From NCBI GenBank assembly GCA_945902115.1, contig CAMDLY010000011.1:1-55805 (forward strand): a stretch of 55,805 bases of DNA, in the 5' to 3' direction. Under the pieces are notes generated by a model that ran no database searches, was not told the origin of the DNA, and saw nothing but the letters and a program-made list of their open reading frames with translations. The DNA is from Lishizhenia tianjinensis (lineage in GTDB: Bacteria; Bacteroidota; Bacteroidia; Flavobacteriales_D; Crocinitomicaceae). How positions within the stretch are numbered: position 1 is the first letter of the stretch; every line of letters starts with the position of its first letter. Both the position numbers and the translations under genes were made by a program. Shown here one piece after another: positions 33,136 through 42,171 of the stretch.

Positions 33136-34203
33136 AATGTTGGCAAGCAATGAAAGATGAAGAAGAGATAACGCAAGTTCCTCCTCAGTCAAGACGATGT
33201 CATATTCAGCAGTACCTATTCCGTTTATCAAACTACAACGAATATTTCCTTTATCGTTCTTCTTATCCTGATACATCAATTTAATTATATCTTTTATATC
33301 GTCGGGAGCTAAATTAATCATGGGAAAACTAGCCGTAATCGTCTTTTCAATTTCCTTGAATTCCATCTCAGAAATTCTTTTTTGTTTCATTGAAATATAT
33401 GATTCAGCGCACATTCCAAGGGCAACAGCATGACCATGTGAAATCGCCGTTGAATCCATATAATAGGATTCTAATGCATGTCCCACTGTATGCCCAAAAT
33501 TGAGTATTTTTCTCAATCCTCCCTCTTTTGGATCTTCTTCTATTATGGATGCTTTGATTTTTACGGAATGATAGATTACCTCATTTGAGGTAAGTTCCTC
33601 TTCTGAGTGAATGACTTTAATTTTCTCCCATAATTCAATATCTTTAACGAGCGCATGCTTCAACATTTCTGCATAACCATTAAATATCTCCTCAGCGGGC
33701 AGTGTACTCAAAAATATTCGATCTATAAAAATATGAGTCGGTTGGGCAAAAGTTCCAAGCTGATTTTTAAACAGATTAAGATCGATTCCGGTCTTACCTC
33801 CGATCGACGCATCGACCATTCCCAATAGAGAAGTGGGTATATTGATAAAATTCATTCCACGCTTGTAGACGCTGGCAATAAAGCCTCCCATATCCGATAC
33901 TACGCCTCCACCAAGGTTTATAACTAAATCTTTTCTGCCAAAACCATATTCTGTAAACGCATTCCAAACTTGAAAGCAAACTTCCATAACCTTATTTTCT
34001 TCGCCACATGGCAATAAAATAATTTCAGCTCTTTCTAACTCCGGAAAATTGGTGATAAGATACTCCAAACAGGAATCATGAGAATTTTCATCAACTATAA
34101 TGATGATATTCAAACTTTTATATTGATCAAGGACAGTTTGAAAACTCGAAGATAATAGAGATCCAATTTCAATAGAATAGTCAGAACCGTTGAAAGTATA
34201 CAT
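33127..34203 (-). CDS. aroB: 3-dehydroquinate synthase AroB
   Basis: AroB cyclises DAHP to 3-dehydroquinate with NAD+ and zinc, the second step of the shikimate pathway. The 358-residue protein carries GGGVVSDMGGFIASVYKRGM and PTSLLGMVDASIGGKTGID, and a FGHTVGHALES zinc site with further conserved His residues. The length is normal. It is convergent with glmM and divergent from the proline dehydrogenase gene (74-base gap), with its own exact -7 box. The pairing with proline dehydrogenase is one I recall as common in Flavobacteriia; it may reflect conserved order rather than function. Confidence 0.96.
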   Translation of the reverse strand: MYTFNGSDYSIEIGSLLSSSFQTVLDQYKSLNIIIIVDENSHDSCLEYLITNFPELERAEIILLPCGEENKVMEVCFQVWNAFTEYGFGRKDLVINLGGGVVSDMGGFIASVYKRGMNFINIPTSLLGMVDASIGGKTGIDLNLFKNQLGTFAQPTHIFIDRIFLSTLPAEEIFNGYAEMLKHALVKDIELWEKIKVIHSEEELTSNEVIYHSVKIKASIIEEDPKEGGLRKILNFGHTVGHALESYYMDSTAISHGHAVALGMCAESYISMKQKRISEMEFKEIEKTITASFPMINLAPDDIKDIIKLMYQDKKNDKGNIRCSLINGIGTAEYDIVLTEEELALSLLHLSLLANISN

Positions 34204-34218
34204 TCTTGATTAATTAAT

Positions 34219-34226
34219 CAAATGTA
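34219..34226 (-). promoter_or_regulatory. -7 promoter element (TACATTTG, minus strand)
   Basis: This is an exact TAnnTTTG match, 15 bases upstream of the aroB ATG at 34203 on the minus strand. It lies in the same 74-base gap as the box for the proline dehydrogenase. Confidence 0.6.
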
Positions 34227-34265
34227 AATAAACTTTTTCTTTGCTAAGCATTAAAAAAAAGCAAT

Positions 34266-34273
34266 TAATTTTG
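34266..34273 (+). promoter_or_regulatory. -7 promoter element (TAATTTTG)
   Basis: This is an exact TAnnTTTG match whose last base is four bases before the ATG at 34278. A TTTG at 34240-34243, 22 bases upstream, fits as the -33 box. The transcript would be leaderless. Confidence 0.65.
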
Positions 34274-34277
34274 GTAA

Positions 34278-35444
34278 ATGATTTCATTCGACAATACAGA
34301 GATCGCTTTCAGAAGTAAAACCAATACAGATCTTAAAAGAGCTTATTGGTTATTTAAAATAATTGCATCACCCACAGTAGTAAAAATAGGAAAGGTAGCA
34401 ACCAATTTCTTGTTAGCTATCCGATTACCAATTTCTTGGGCTATAAAAGCAACTATTTTCAAACAATTTTGCGGTGGGGAAACAATACCAGATTGCGATA
34501 AAACCATAGATACCTTAGGGCAATTCGGTGTTGGGACAATTTTAGATTACTCCGTTGAAGGTAAAACTAGCGACGAAGATTTTGATAAAACTGTTAACCT
34601 AATTATAGACACTATTCGTAGAGCAAAAGACGATAAGAATATTCCTTTTGCCGTTTTCAAGGTTTCGGGGATAGGTCAATTTGATTTACTTGAAAAAGCA
34701 TCCGATAATCTCTATACCCCCACCATAGAGGAACAAAAAAGTATCTTGACAATCAAAGGTAGAATTGAAAAAATTTGTCAAGCAGCTTACGATTCTCATG
34801 TATCCGTATTTATTGACGCAGAAGAAACTTGGATTCAAGATATTGTAGACCAATGGACCAACGAACAAATGATCAAGTTCAATTCAACATTCCCAACCGT
34901 CTATAATACCCTTCAAATGTACCGACACGATAGGCTGGCGTATTTAAAGGAGATGCTATCCTTTGCCAAAGAAAATAAACTAATTTATGCGGTAAAATTA
35001 GTAAGAGGCGCATACATGGAAAAAGAGAGGGCTCGTGCTATGAGTAAAGGTTATACATCACCAATTCAAGCAGATAAAATTGCGACAGATGCAGATTATG
35101 ATGCCGCATTAGCCTTTATAATTGACCATCAAAGCCATTTTGCACTCTGCGCGGGAACGCACAACGAAGAAAGTTCATTGAAACTTTCTCAACTTATGAC
35201 TCAACAAAGTATTTCCCCAGCTAATTCCAGATTTTATTTCTCCCAATTATTGGGAATGAGTGACCATATCTCCTACAATCTTGCCAACGAAGGATACAAT
35301 GTGGCCAAATATGTCCCATTTGGGCCCATACGCGAGGTGATGCCTTATTTGTTAAGAAGAGCTGATGAAAACACCTCGGTTGCGGGTCAAACAAGTAGAG
35401 AATTGAGTTTAATTAAAAAAGAAAGAAAACGAAGGAACGCCTAA
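34278..35444 (+). CDS. Proline dehydrogenase (monofunctional)
   Basis: This 388-residue FAD enzyme oxidises proline to pyrroline-5-carboxylate, the first step of proline catabolism. The (beta/alpha)8 barrel shows LDYSVEG, VFIDAEETWIQ, TVYNTLQMYRHDRLAYL, VKLVRGAYMEKERA and a C-terminal YVPFGPIREVMPYLLRRADENTS with the conserved double Arg that holds the proline carboxylate. It is monofunctional, without the aldehyde dehydrogenase domain of PutA. The start follows an exact -7 box almost directly. It is divergent from aroB and convergent with the GT39-like gene (two bases between stops). Confidence 0.94.
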   Translation: MISFDNTEIAFRSKTNTDLKRAYWLFKIIASPTVVKIGKVATNFLLAIRLPISWAIKATIFKQFCGGETIPDCDKTIDTLGQFGVGTILDYSVEGKTSDEDFDKTVNLIIDTIRRAKDDKNIPFAVFKVSGIGQFDLLEKASDNLYTPTIEEQKSILTIKGRIEKICQAAYDSHVSVFIDAEETWIQDIVDQWTNEQMIKFNSTFPTVYNTLQMYRHDRLAYLKEMLSFAKENKLIYAVKLVRGAYMEKERARAMSKGYTSPIQADKIATDADYDAALAFIIDHQSHFALCAGTHNEESSLKLSQLMTQQSISPANSRFYFSQLLGMSDHISYNLANEGYNVAKYVPFGPIREVMPYLLRRADENTSVAGQTSRELSLIKKERKRRNA

Positions 35445-35446
35445 AT

Positions 35447-36859
35447 TCAAAGTGCAAAAAGCACGAAATGCGTATTTTCTGCAATTTTCAATTCCAAACC
35501 TCCCTCTTTGTACTTTTCATTTTTAGCGATCAGGATAAACAAACACCCTTTAGATTTTAAGGTCTTAAGGAATGATTTATCTTGCAATTGTTCATCAGAA
35601 ATTACCCATCCCTTTCTATGACTCAGGTAAAGAAGTTGAGGATTACCATTTCCATTCACGGCAATTAATTGGTTGGAAGCTACATGAGGATGAATAAACG
35701 ATTCTGCCTCAATTTTATACGCTTCGCTTTTTTTAATGAATAAATCATGCTGCTGATTGGCGATCCCCTCCACTGTCAATAAAAGTATTAGTCCGATCAA
35801 CAGCCTAGGATTTTTAATACACGTCAGGGTATATCCTGCCACAATAGCCATAATTGGAACAAAAGGTAAAATGTAATAGGAATGATGATGAAAGTAAAAT
35901 CCTGACTTCAACATGTAAATAAAAAAGGAAAAAGTCAGAAACAGTATGTAGGTTATTAGCTGCCTCTCACTTTTGATAATTAGGTAAATTAACCCGATCA
36001 CACATAAACCAAAAGCCAAAAAACCGGAAAAAGCATCGAAATAAAACCTGTGAAAGGTGGCCGTAAGATGTCCATATAATTCAAAAAATCCTTGGCTAAT
36101 ACCCATGCCTGAATTATACCATTGACCATAGGTATCGGATAAATAAGGACACCACACGAAATACCAGTAAAAGGGTGGTATCAGGGCAAGAATTGACGTT
36201 AAAATAAATACAACTACCTGTTTTCGGGGAGGATTTTCTTTCAATATAAACGGTATGAAGATTATCAGATAAAATAAGGCTGGTATTTTAGACAACATTC
36301 CTAAAGTCCCAAATAGAAAAAAACAAAACAATTGAATTACTTGCCCCTCTTTTAAATACTTGAAGCCATGAAAAAGAGCAATGAACATCAGGGAAACACA
36401 AAATGTATCGGGCATCATTTTTCTAGAAAAGGCAAACCAGCTAGAAATTAACAAAAGATAGGCAGCAAAAAATGCCAAGCGTTCGTTGAAGAGTAATTTT
36501 ACTGTTTTATAAAAATAGAAAATACCGAAAGAACTGACTATTAAATTAATCAATCTACCATACCAATGTTGGTAATCGAATAACAAGGAAAAGAGATAAT
36601 GTAGATGATTTAAGAGTGGGAATTCCATGCCTATTATACCTGAAGCACCTATGGTTTCGTCAATTCTTGGGTAAAAAATATTAGCATTTATTTCAAGAAA
36701 ATTTCTCGCCACCATGAGTCCTGTAACTTGACGCCAATTATGAGAGATTTCGAGAGGAGCATTGGTGATTCCAATTAAACGAAGGACGAAAAATAAGAGT
36801 ATCCAACATTCAATTCTAGTGGCATATCGCTCTTGAAAAACTTTCCAAGTGCGAATCAT
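35447..36859 (-). CDS. GT39-like membrane glycosyltransferase
   Basis: This 470-residue protein has about 11 hydrophobic helices. The ISHNWRQVTGLMVARNFLE segment near residue 38 and IFYPRIDE resemble the first loop of ArnT/PMT-type (GT39/GT83) enzymes, where an acidic residue is catalytic. Such enzymes move a sugar from a polyprenyl-phosphate donor to a lipid or protein at the periplasmic face. It is the last gene of the six-gene minus-strand unit; its start overlaps the upstream cargo gene's stop by four bases. It may glycosylate the surface proteins encoded just before it, but this is only inference from context. Confidence 0.8.
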   Translation of the reverse strand: MIRTWKVFQERYATRIECWILLFFVLRLIGITNAPLEISHNWRQVTGLMVARNFLEINANIFYPRIDETIGASGIIGMEFPLLNHLHYLFSLLFDYQHWYGRLINLIVSSFGIFYFYKTVKLLFNERLAFFAAYLLLISSWFAFSRKMMPDTFCVSLMFIALFHGFKYLKEGQVIQLFCFFLFGTLGMLSKIPALFYLIIFIPFILKENPPRKQVVVFILTSILALIPPFYWYFVWCPYLSDTYGQWYNSGMGISQGFFELYGHLTATFHRFYFDAFSGFLAFGLCVIGLIYLIIKSERQLITYILFLTFSFFIYMLKSGFYFHHHSYYILPFVPIMAIVAGYTLTCIKNPRLLIGLILLLTVEGIANQQHDLFIKKSEAYKIEAESFIHPHVASNQLIAVNGNGNPQLLYLSHRKGWVISDEQLQDKSFLKTLKSKGCLFILIAKNEKYKEGGLELKIAENTHFVLFAL

Positions 36860-38325
36860 TTTATGATCACTTTACACGTTTCAAAGCCCTTTTCACTTCT
36901 GAATTGAAACCAGTAAATGCCAGGAACAAGATAATCAACAGAATATTCAAATTCACTACCTGTTATTTCAAAAACCGCGACTATTTTACCTTCAGGACTC
37001 AAAATACTACATGAAGAGTTATTCGCGGAAACAATATGTATTTTATTATCTGTAGGATTCGGGAATACCCTTATGCCATCGATAATACCTTCCGATAAGG
37101 TAACCAATTGCCTAATATCGTTTATAGTTATGTATTGATTAGTGACCGGGAACTGGTTGTGATTTCCTACTTTCATTAAATAAACATGCCCTCCCCCATT
37201 CGCTGATGTTTCACAAACCCATTGGCAATCACTCGTTCCCAAAAATACAGAGGAATTATCTGAGGTCCTTATGACTTGGCCTATATACTCCATTTGATTA
37301 TATTCTATGGACACACTTTGATCTAACCAATACATATCGTTGGCTTCAAAGTTTGCTAGTAACATATCATAAACTCTCGTAGGATGCGCAAAATCGTATT
37401 TTGACATAGCAAGTGCCATACGATTACCCGATGGGATAAACACCATTTCATTAGGGATTTTACTTGAATTCGATTCAACTTGTAGGTAGCCTGTTATGAA
37501 GGTTCCATCCCAGTTGTACCTTCCAAAAAAGGGATCGAAGTCTGAGGAAGATTTTTTCGAATACCCCATACCGTAATAAAATGTTGGGGCTACAGCTAAT
37601 TCTGTAATTCCCGATTCTCCCGAAATTTCATGGATTGTATCTTGCCAAACTATTTCCCCTTGATTATTGAATTTCATTACAAAACCTTTTACAAAACCAG
37701 AATCAGCCATGAAATACTCTCCACCCACTAAATACAAACTATCTTCAACGCGTATAACGGAATTGGCCTTGTCAGCGCCAAAGCCACCAAATTCTCGGGT
37801 CCACAAGGAGTCGCCATTTTGATCAAACATAGCCATAAACATATTCGATTCCCCCTGAATGGGCAATGTTTCCCCTACTACCAAGAGAGAAGAATCCTTT
37901 GTCCAAATAGCATCATTTACCCGCTCCCAACCGGGATGCTCCAACGTTTTCTCCCATTGTAATGAACCATCAAGTCCAGTTTTAACTAGGTAAATATCAT
38001 AATCTCCTTCAGATGAAAAGGAACTAGACTGTCCTACAAGAAAAAACCCATCGCCACTTCTATGTAATACTCTTCTTGCTCCATCTACTTCTGGCCCTCC
38101 GTAGGCGTGACTCCACAAATAATTTCCAAGACTATCCACATGCAACATAAATGCCGCTTGATTATCTCCCCAACTACTCGATGATCCCACAATAACATAG
38201 CTTGAGTCCTGCAACTGGACGACATCCTCCCCTTTATCGTATCCAGCGCCGCTGTACAGCCGATAAAAAGAACTTTGGGCAATACTTAACGAAGAAATAA
38301 ATAAGAGTACTATTAAAAGACGCAT
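36856..38325 (-). CDS. Secreted beta-propeller protein with T9SS type A sorting tail
   Basis: This 489-residue protein has a signal peptide (about 1-16, SIAQ). The body carries repeated strands of the type GYDKGEDVVQLQDSSYVIVGSSSS and DGFFLVGQSSSFSSEGDYDIYLVKTGLDGSLQWEKT, a propeller-like pattern of W-rich blades. The last 75 residues look like a type A Por secretion tail (VFPNPTDNKIHIVS, ILSPEGKIVAVFEI, YLVPGIYWFQF). It is thus T9SS cargo. It overlaps the DUF5723-like gene by 13 bases and the GT39-like gene by four, in one operon. The ligand is unknown. Confidence 0.8.
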   Translation of the reverse strand: MRLLIVLLFISSLSIAQSSFYRLYSGAGYDKGEDVVQLQDSSYVIVGSSSSWGDNQAAFMLHVDSLGNYLWSHAYGGPEVDGARRVLHRSGDGFFLVGQSSSFSSEGDYDIYLVKTGLDGSLQWEKTLEHPGWERVNDAIWTKDSSLLVVGETLPIQGESNMFMAMFDQNGDSLWTREFGGFGADKANSVIRVEDSLYLVGGEYFMADSGFVKGFVMKFNNQGEIVWQDTIHEISGESGITELAVAPTFYYGMGYSKKSSSDFDPFFGRYNWDGTFITGYLQVESNSSKIPNEMVFIPSGNRMALAMSKYDFAHPTRVYDMLLANFEANDMYWLDQSVSIEYNQMEYIGQVIRTSDNSSVFLGTSDCQWVCETSANGGGHVYLMKVGNHNQFPVTNQYITINDIRQLVTLSEGIIDGIRVFPNPTDNKIHIVSANNSSCSILSPEGKIVAVFEITGSEFEYSVDYLVPGIYWFQFRSEKGFETCKVIIK

Positions 38326-39533
38326 TGAACTTTAAGTTTAAAAGATTCCCCGGAGCGTAGTAATAAATTTTCACTAACCATTCCAATATATACGTTTCGG
38401 AATGACAAATGAGAATAATTACCAAGCATAAAATTGGCACTACCGCCGTACGATAAATTTGTTCCAATATGCCACTTGATCTTTCCTCTGAGAGGGACAC
38501 AAAAATCTACGCCAGCAAAAACTTGAATATCCGATAGATAAAACATCCTAACGCCATAAAATTCTTGAATCATAAACTTGGAAGTGGAATTAACCATTTT
38601 TGATAGTTGGACGGAAAAAGGTAACATTACCCAAGACTTTTCTTGTGCGGATAATATACCTAGTTCATTCAATAGTTGAGAAGACGAATCTAAAAGAGAT
38701 ACCCCTCCGGTTAAATCATCGAAAGTTACACCTGTAAATTCTATCAAAGTGTCTGCGCGATAGGATCTCGAAGAAGATGCTCTTACGATTCCAATATTAC
38801 TTAATTCCATACGAAAGAATAAAGGGTCACCATTATTCTTTAACACGTGAAATCGCTTATCAATATCCACGGACGCACCCATTCCTGAGGAGAATGATCC
38901 GTTACCAAACTGACGAAATTTACCGTTCAGTAATACTTGAAGTGTATCAATATCCGGTGATTGGTATATACCGCCGTTGTAAACATGTAAATCTGTATAA
39001 TTAGTTAAGTTTACGAAATTCAAATGCAGAGAAGAACTCGTCTTTTTATCAATTAAGCCAAATCCTATTTTTTCGAAGGTAAAATTCTGAATCCTTGACC
39101 CAGAAATATCTGCAATTTTTCCTACAAAAGGCCCGTTACCATAAAAAGCTAGTTGAAAAGCTTGAGTAGTAAAGTTCGCAGTCAAATAAGAAGCCACACC
39201 CATTTTCACTGACCACCCGAGCCGCTTATTTCGAAAAAAACTTCCCTTTGTATTTCTGTATGAAACTTCACTTTGAATATCTGAATAAAAAAGATTTACA
39301 TTTTTCATCCTACTCAAATTCTCGTCCTTTATTTCAGCAGAAATGTCTCCGCCATAAAAAAGCTTAGAAGCAAGATTTCTGTTCAGAGAATTTCCATTGT
39401 ATTGCGCACTCCCATCGAACAACAACTCATGGGCATTATCCACAATCGTATCTTGTATAATTGGCAACCAACTTTGAGCAAATGCGCCATTTGAGAGATG
39501 TACAAAAAGTATAAACTTGATTACATTTTTCAT
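38313..39533 (-). CDS. DUF5723-like outer-membrane protein
   Basis: This 406-residue exported protein has a signal peptide (about 1-20, NGAFAQ). The mature part is beta-rich with amphipathic alternation and many aromatic residues, fitting an outer-membrane barrel. The layout (YNGNSLNRNLASKLFYGGDIS, YRNTKGSFFRNKRLGWSVKMG) resembles DUF5723, a Bacteroidota envelope family; the assignment is moderate. The start is ATG at 39533, sharing one base with the upstream stop (TGATG), so the two are translationally coupled. An alternative TTG start one codon earlier is less likely. It sits between a large lipoprotein and type A cargo, suggesting a joint surface function. Confidence 0.7.
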   Translation of the reverse strand: MKNVIKFILFVHLSNGAFAQSWLPIIQDTIVDNAHELLFDGSAQYNGNSLNRNLASKLFYGGDISAEIKDENLSRMKNVNLFYSDIQSEVSYRNTKGSFFRNKRLGWSVKMGVASYLTANFTTQAFQLAFYGNGPFVGKIADISGSRIQNFTFEKIGFGLIDKKTSSSLHLNFVNLTNYTDLHVYNGGIYQSPDIDTLQVLLNGKFRQFGNGSFSSGMGASVDIDKRFHVLKNNGDPLFFRMELSNIGIVRASSSRSYRADTLIEFTGVTFDDLTGGVSLLDSSSQLLNELGILSAQEKSWVMLPFSVQLSKMVNSTSKFMIQEFYGVRMFYLSDIQVFAGVDFCVPLRGKIKWHIGTNLSYGGSANFMLGNYSHLSFRNVYIGMVSENLLLRSGESFKLKVQCVF

Positions 39534-41122
39534 CAATATACTATTTTTGATTGCATAATAGCACTTAATTTAATAGCCACATAGGCTCCATAAGGAACTG
39601 ATAAGGGTACATTGACACCTGTGGTAGCATCAGGCGAATCTAAGCGAAGTTCAGCTATTACTTTTGTTATCTCCGGAAGTTGAGAAATAATTTCTTCGCT
39701 TATTTGAAAATTAATGGTTGAATTTTTCTCTTTCAATCCAGTTTGCGCATTAAACGTACCCATTTCTGAACTCGAGATCTGAGCATCTGCAATTATCGTG
39801 AAAAGAATATCTCCGGAGGCAGTGGCCAAATATAAAACCGGCGAGGCGCTAAAAGGAAAAGCATTAGCTGCTTTCAATTGAAAATATCCTGAAGCAATAT
39901 GTGTCTTAGCGGTATTTTGGGAGAGACTCAAATCAAAAGTATCCCTCAAAGTCAGTCCATCTACGCCTATAGTCATTGGCATTGCCGTATTCACTTTTAA
40001 TTTAATTCTACTGTTCGGGAAAATTTCGTCTGTACTGCCTGAGATATTACCCCAAGGATTCAGTTGTAATTGATAACCTATCTCTTGCATTCCTCCCAAA
40101 TTCTCAACGTATTGCTCCATATTACTGTTGGAGGGTGTAAAATTTAGAACTGCTGACGAAGGAATGAGCGTATTCCATGCTCCACTTGCTGCATTCACTA
40201 AAATTGGGTTATTAAGTTGAGAAGAAGATAACTGAACACTGTTCCCCTGGGAGTTTGTATTTTTAGCATAAGTCATTGAAGCGCGCATGGATAACTTCAT
40301 TCCATTCTCGATGGAGAAAACAAAATCTGTGGAGGGAATATCTAGACTTCCAGAAACCACATTTGATAAGTAAGGAATTACAAATTGTGATGTATCTGAT
40401 AGAATCGAGGACCCAAAATAGCCTTTGGCATAATTTAATTTAATATCCCGAAGAGTTGCTTCAAAGGAGAAATCGTGATTTGATGTTACATTGGTAACGA
40501 TACCCATGGGATCGGTTTTAATACTCAATTTGGATTGCAATTTATTATAATTCAATCCACTTTCTCCGGTTAAATCTAAATCATAGTTTGAAATATCCAA
40601 TGAGGTTTCAGCCGAAGAAGGATTGGAAATACTCCCAGCTGGAACGGCTAATACGTGGGATAAATTTAGCCCCCCTTGCGTCGTAACTCCGGGTAATTCA
40701 ACGGTAAAAATTACTGCCGTATTAAGTGGGTTGAATACTTTTAGGTCTATTCTTCCTTTAGATAATGTGGCTTTTTTCAACATTACTTCACCTAAAGAAA
40801 GCGGATGTTCTTCGATAGTATTGACAAACTGTGAGCCAGGCTGTACATTTGAAAGATTGAGCGTAGGAGTGAACACTTGGGAAATTGTAGTGTCAGGTAT
40901 CGCCAACAAGTCATTAATTCCGATATTCAACAAAGTTCTCGATAAGTCTAACTGAATACTTCCCGGAAGATTCGCCACTAAAGTTGAATCATTATAAAAC
41001 GATGACAAGTCTAGAGTGTCCCGTGCAATTGGCGTGACGAGTTCTTGATTCCAAGTAGTTGGTTTCTTTTTACACGAAGTGAAAACAACGAGTAAAAGTA
41101 ATATGCTTGCTATAAATTGCAT
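39533..41122 (-). CDS. Large beta-rich lipoprotein of unknown function
   Basis: This 529-residue lipoprotein has a clear lipobox (VFTSC, Cys17) after a hydrophobic run. The mature protein is Ser/Thr/Asn-rich and looks like a chain of beta-sandwiches: TLDLSSFYNDSTLVANLPG, FNPLNTAVIFTVELPGVTT, NYDLDLTGESGLNYNKLQSKLSIKTDP. The last resembles LEA14-like or adhesin strands. No catalytic motif is visible. The gene is 35 bases after the Ycf48-like gene and shares a base with the DUF5723-like start. It is likely an outer-leaflet or surface lipoprotein. I do not recognise the family with confidence. Confidence 0.72.
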   Translation of the reverse strand: MQFIASILLLLVVFTSCKKKPTTWNQELVTPIARDTLDLSSFYNDSTLVANLPGSIQLDLSRTLLNIGINDLLAIPDTTISQVFTPTLNLSNVQPGSQFVNTIEEHPLSLGEVMLKKATLSKGRIDLKVFNPLNTAVIFTVELPGVTTQGGLNLSHVLAVPAGSISNPSSAETSLDISNYDLDLTGESGLNYNKLQSKLSIKTDPMGIVTNVTSNHDFSFEATLRDIKLNYAKGYFGSSILSDTSQFVIPYLSNVVSGSLDIPSTDFVFSIENGMKLSMRASMTYAKNTNSQGNSVQLSSSQLNNPILVNAASGAWNTLIPSSAVLNFTPSNSNMEQYVENLGGMQEIGYQLQLNPWGNISGSTDEIFPNSRIKLKVNTAMPMTIGVDGLTLRDTFDLSLSQNTAKTHIASGYFQLKAANAFPFSASPVLYLATASGDILFTIIADAQISSSEMGTFNAQTGLKEKNSTINFQISEEIISQLPEITKVIAELRLDSPDATTGVNVPLSVPYGAYVAIKLSAIMQSKIVY

Positions 41123-41157
41123 TAAGGCTAATTTACAGATTTCTGACGATAATTTGT

Positions 41158-42171
41158 TTACTTTTTTGTGTGTTTCACTTTTATTATTTTACCTCCTACA
41201 GTACTGACAAATAAGACTTCTCTATGAGTTAAAGCTGCAAAACAATTCTCCGTATTCATGGCAATCCATGTGTTTCCAAAATCTTCCGAATAATCCACCC
41301 CATTACTTCCTCCAGAAAAAAGAACCTTGGTTTTTTTATTAAACACTACTGAAGACCGATAACCAAAAGGTGAATTTTGAGGCTTTACCCATGAATATTC
41401 CCCTTCAGATTGAATTAAACTTGTATGCTCACGGTTATTCGGTAAGGTATAATCACCACCAACTAATATGATTTTGGCTTCATTATTTTTTCTCTTTGAA
41501 ACAACCGACATAGAATAAGCACCGCAACTGATACAAGAGGGGAATGGGAGTGATTGGCTGATCCATGTATTTCCTTTATCTGTTGAATTAAAGAATCTTG
41601 AATGTATACCACCGGTCACGAAGTACCATGTATTAAACTCAATGAGAACCGTAGACCCACTGGCGGCAAATGCCGCTTCACCCTCTAAAGAAGAGACTTT
41701 TGGTAAAGGCCTCCATTCATTAGTTGCCCCAAGGGTATACAAAGCGAAAACACCATTCACGGGATCTCCCATTAGGAAACCTCCTCGCCTGCTGATATGA
41801 AAACCATCTAAAAATACCGCTTGATTGTCTTGGGTGAACGTTTGCGAATGAATAAGTTTATATGAAGAAGAAATACCTTTTTTGAAGCAAAGCATCTTCC
41901 CCACCTCTCCAGTCTGCATAACGTAAAGTTTATTTCCAAACACTTGTATATCACGTATTTCTGGATATTTATCTAAAGTAATTTTTTGACTATTATTTCC
42001 TTTTATTCGATAAATATTACCCAAATTAGTTCCAACAAAGAGCTCTTTACCTTTTCGACAAATAGCTCGAGAATGCTCATCTTCCTGTCCGTAGACTATA
42101 TGTTGCTGAGAATACAGAAAAGAACATTGCAAGAAAACCCAAAGAGAAATAGTGAAGACGAAGCCAAACAT
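41158..42171 (-). CDS. Ycf48-like/BNR-repeat exported protein
   Basis: This 337-residue protein has a signal sequence (hydrophobic run about 2-20, ending YSQQ). The body has repeated SxDxGxTW motifs (STDKGNTWISQSLP, YSEDFGNTWIAMN) as in BNR/Asp-box propellers and Ycf48-like photosystem II stability factors, so a beta-propeller is expected. In non-phototrophs such proteins are annotated as oxidoreductase-like or sialidase-like, without known activity. The start at 42171 (ATG, sharing a base with the thiolase stop as TGATG) is chosen because it opens the signal peptide. The longer frame would lie inside the thiolase gene. Confidence 0.78.
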   Translation of the reverse strand: MFGFVFTISLWVFLQCSFLYSQQHIVYGQEDEHSRAICRKGKELFVGTNLGNIYRIKGNNSQKITLDKYPEIRDIQVFGNKLYVMQTGEVGKMLCFKKGISSSYKLIHSQTFTQDNQAVFLDGFHISRRGGFLMGDPVNGVFALYTLGATNEWRPLPKVSSLEGEAAFAASGSTVLIEFNTWYFVTGGIHSRFFNSTDKGNTWISQSLPFPSCISCGAYSMSVVSKRKNNEAKIILVGGDYTLPNNREHTSLIQSEGEYSWVKPQNSPFGYRSSVVFNKKTKVLFSGGSNGVDYSEDFGNTWIAMNTENCFAALTHREVLFVSTVGGKIIKVKHTKK

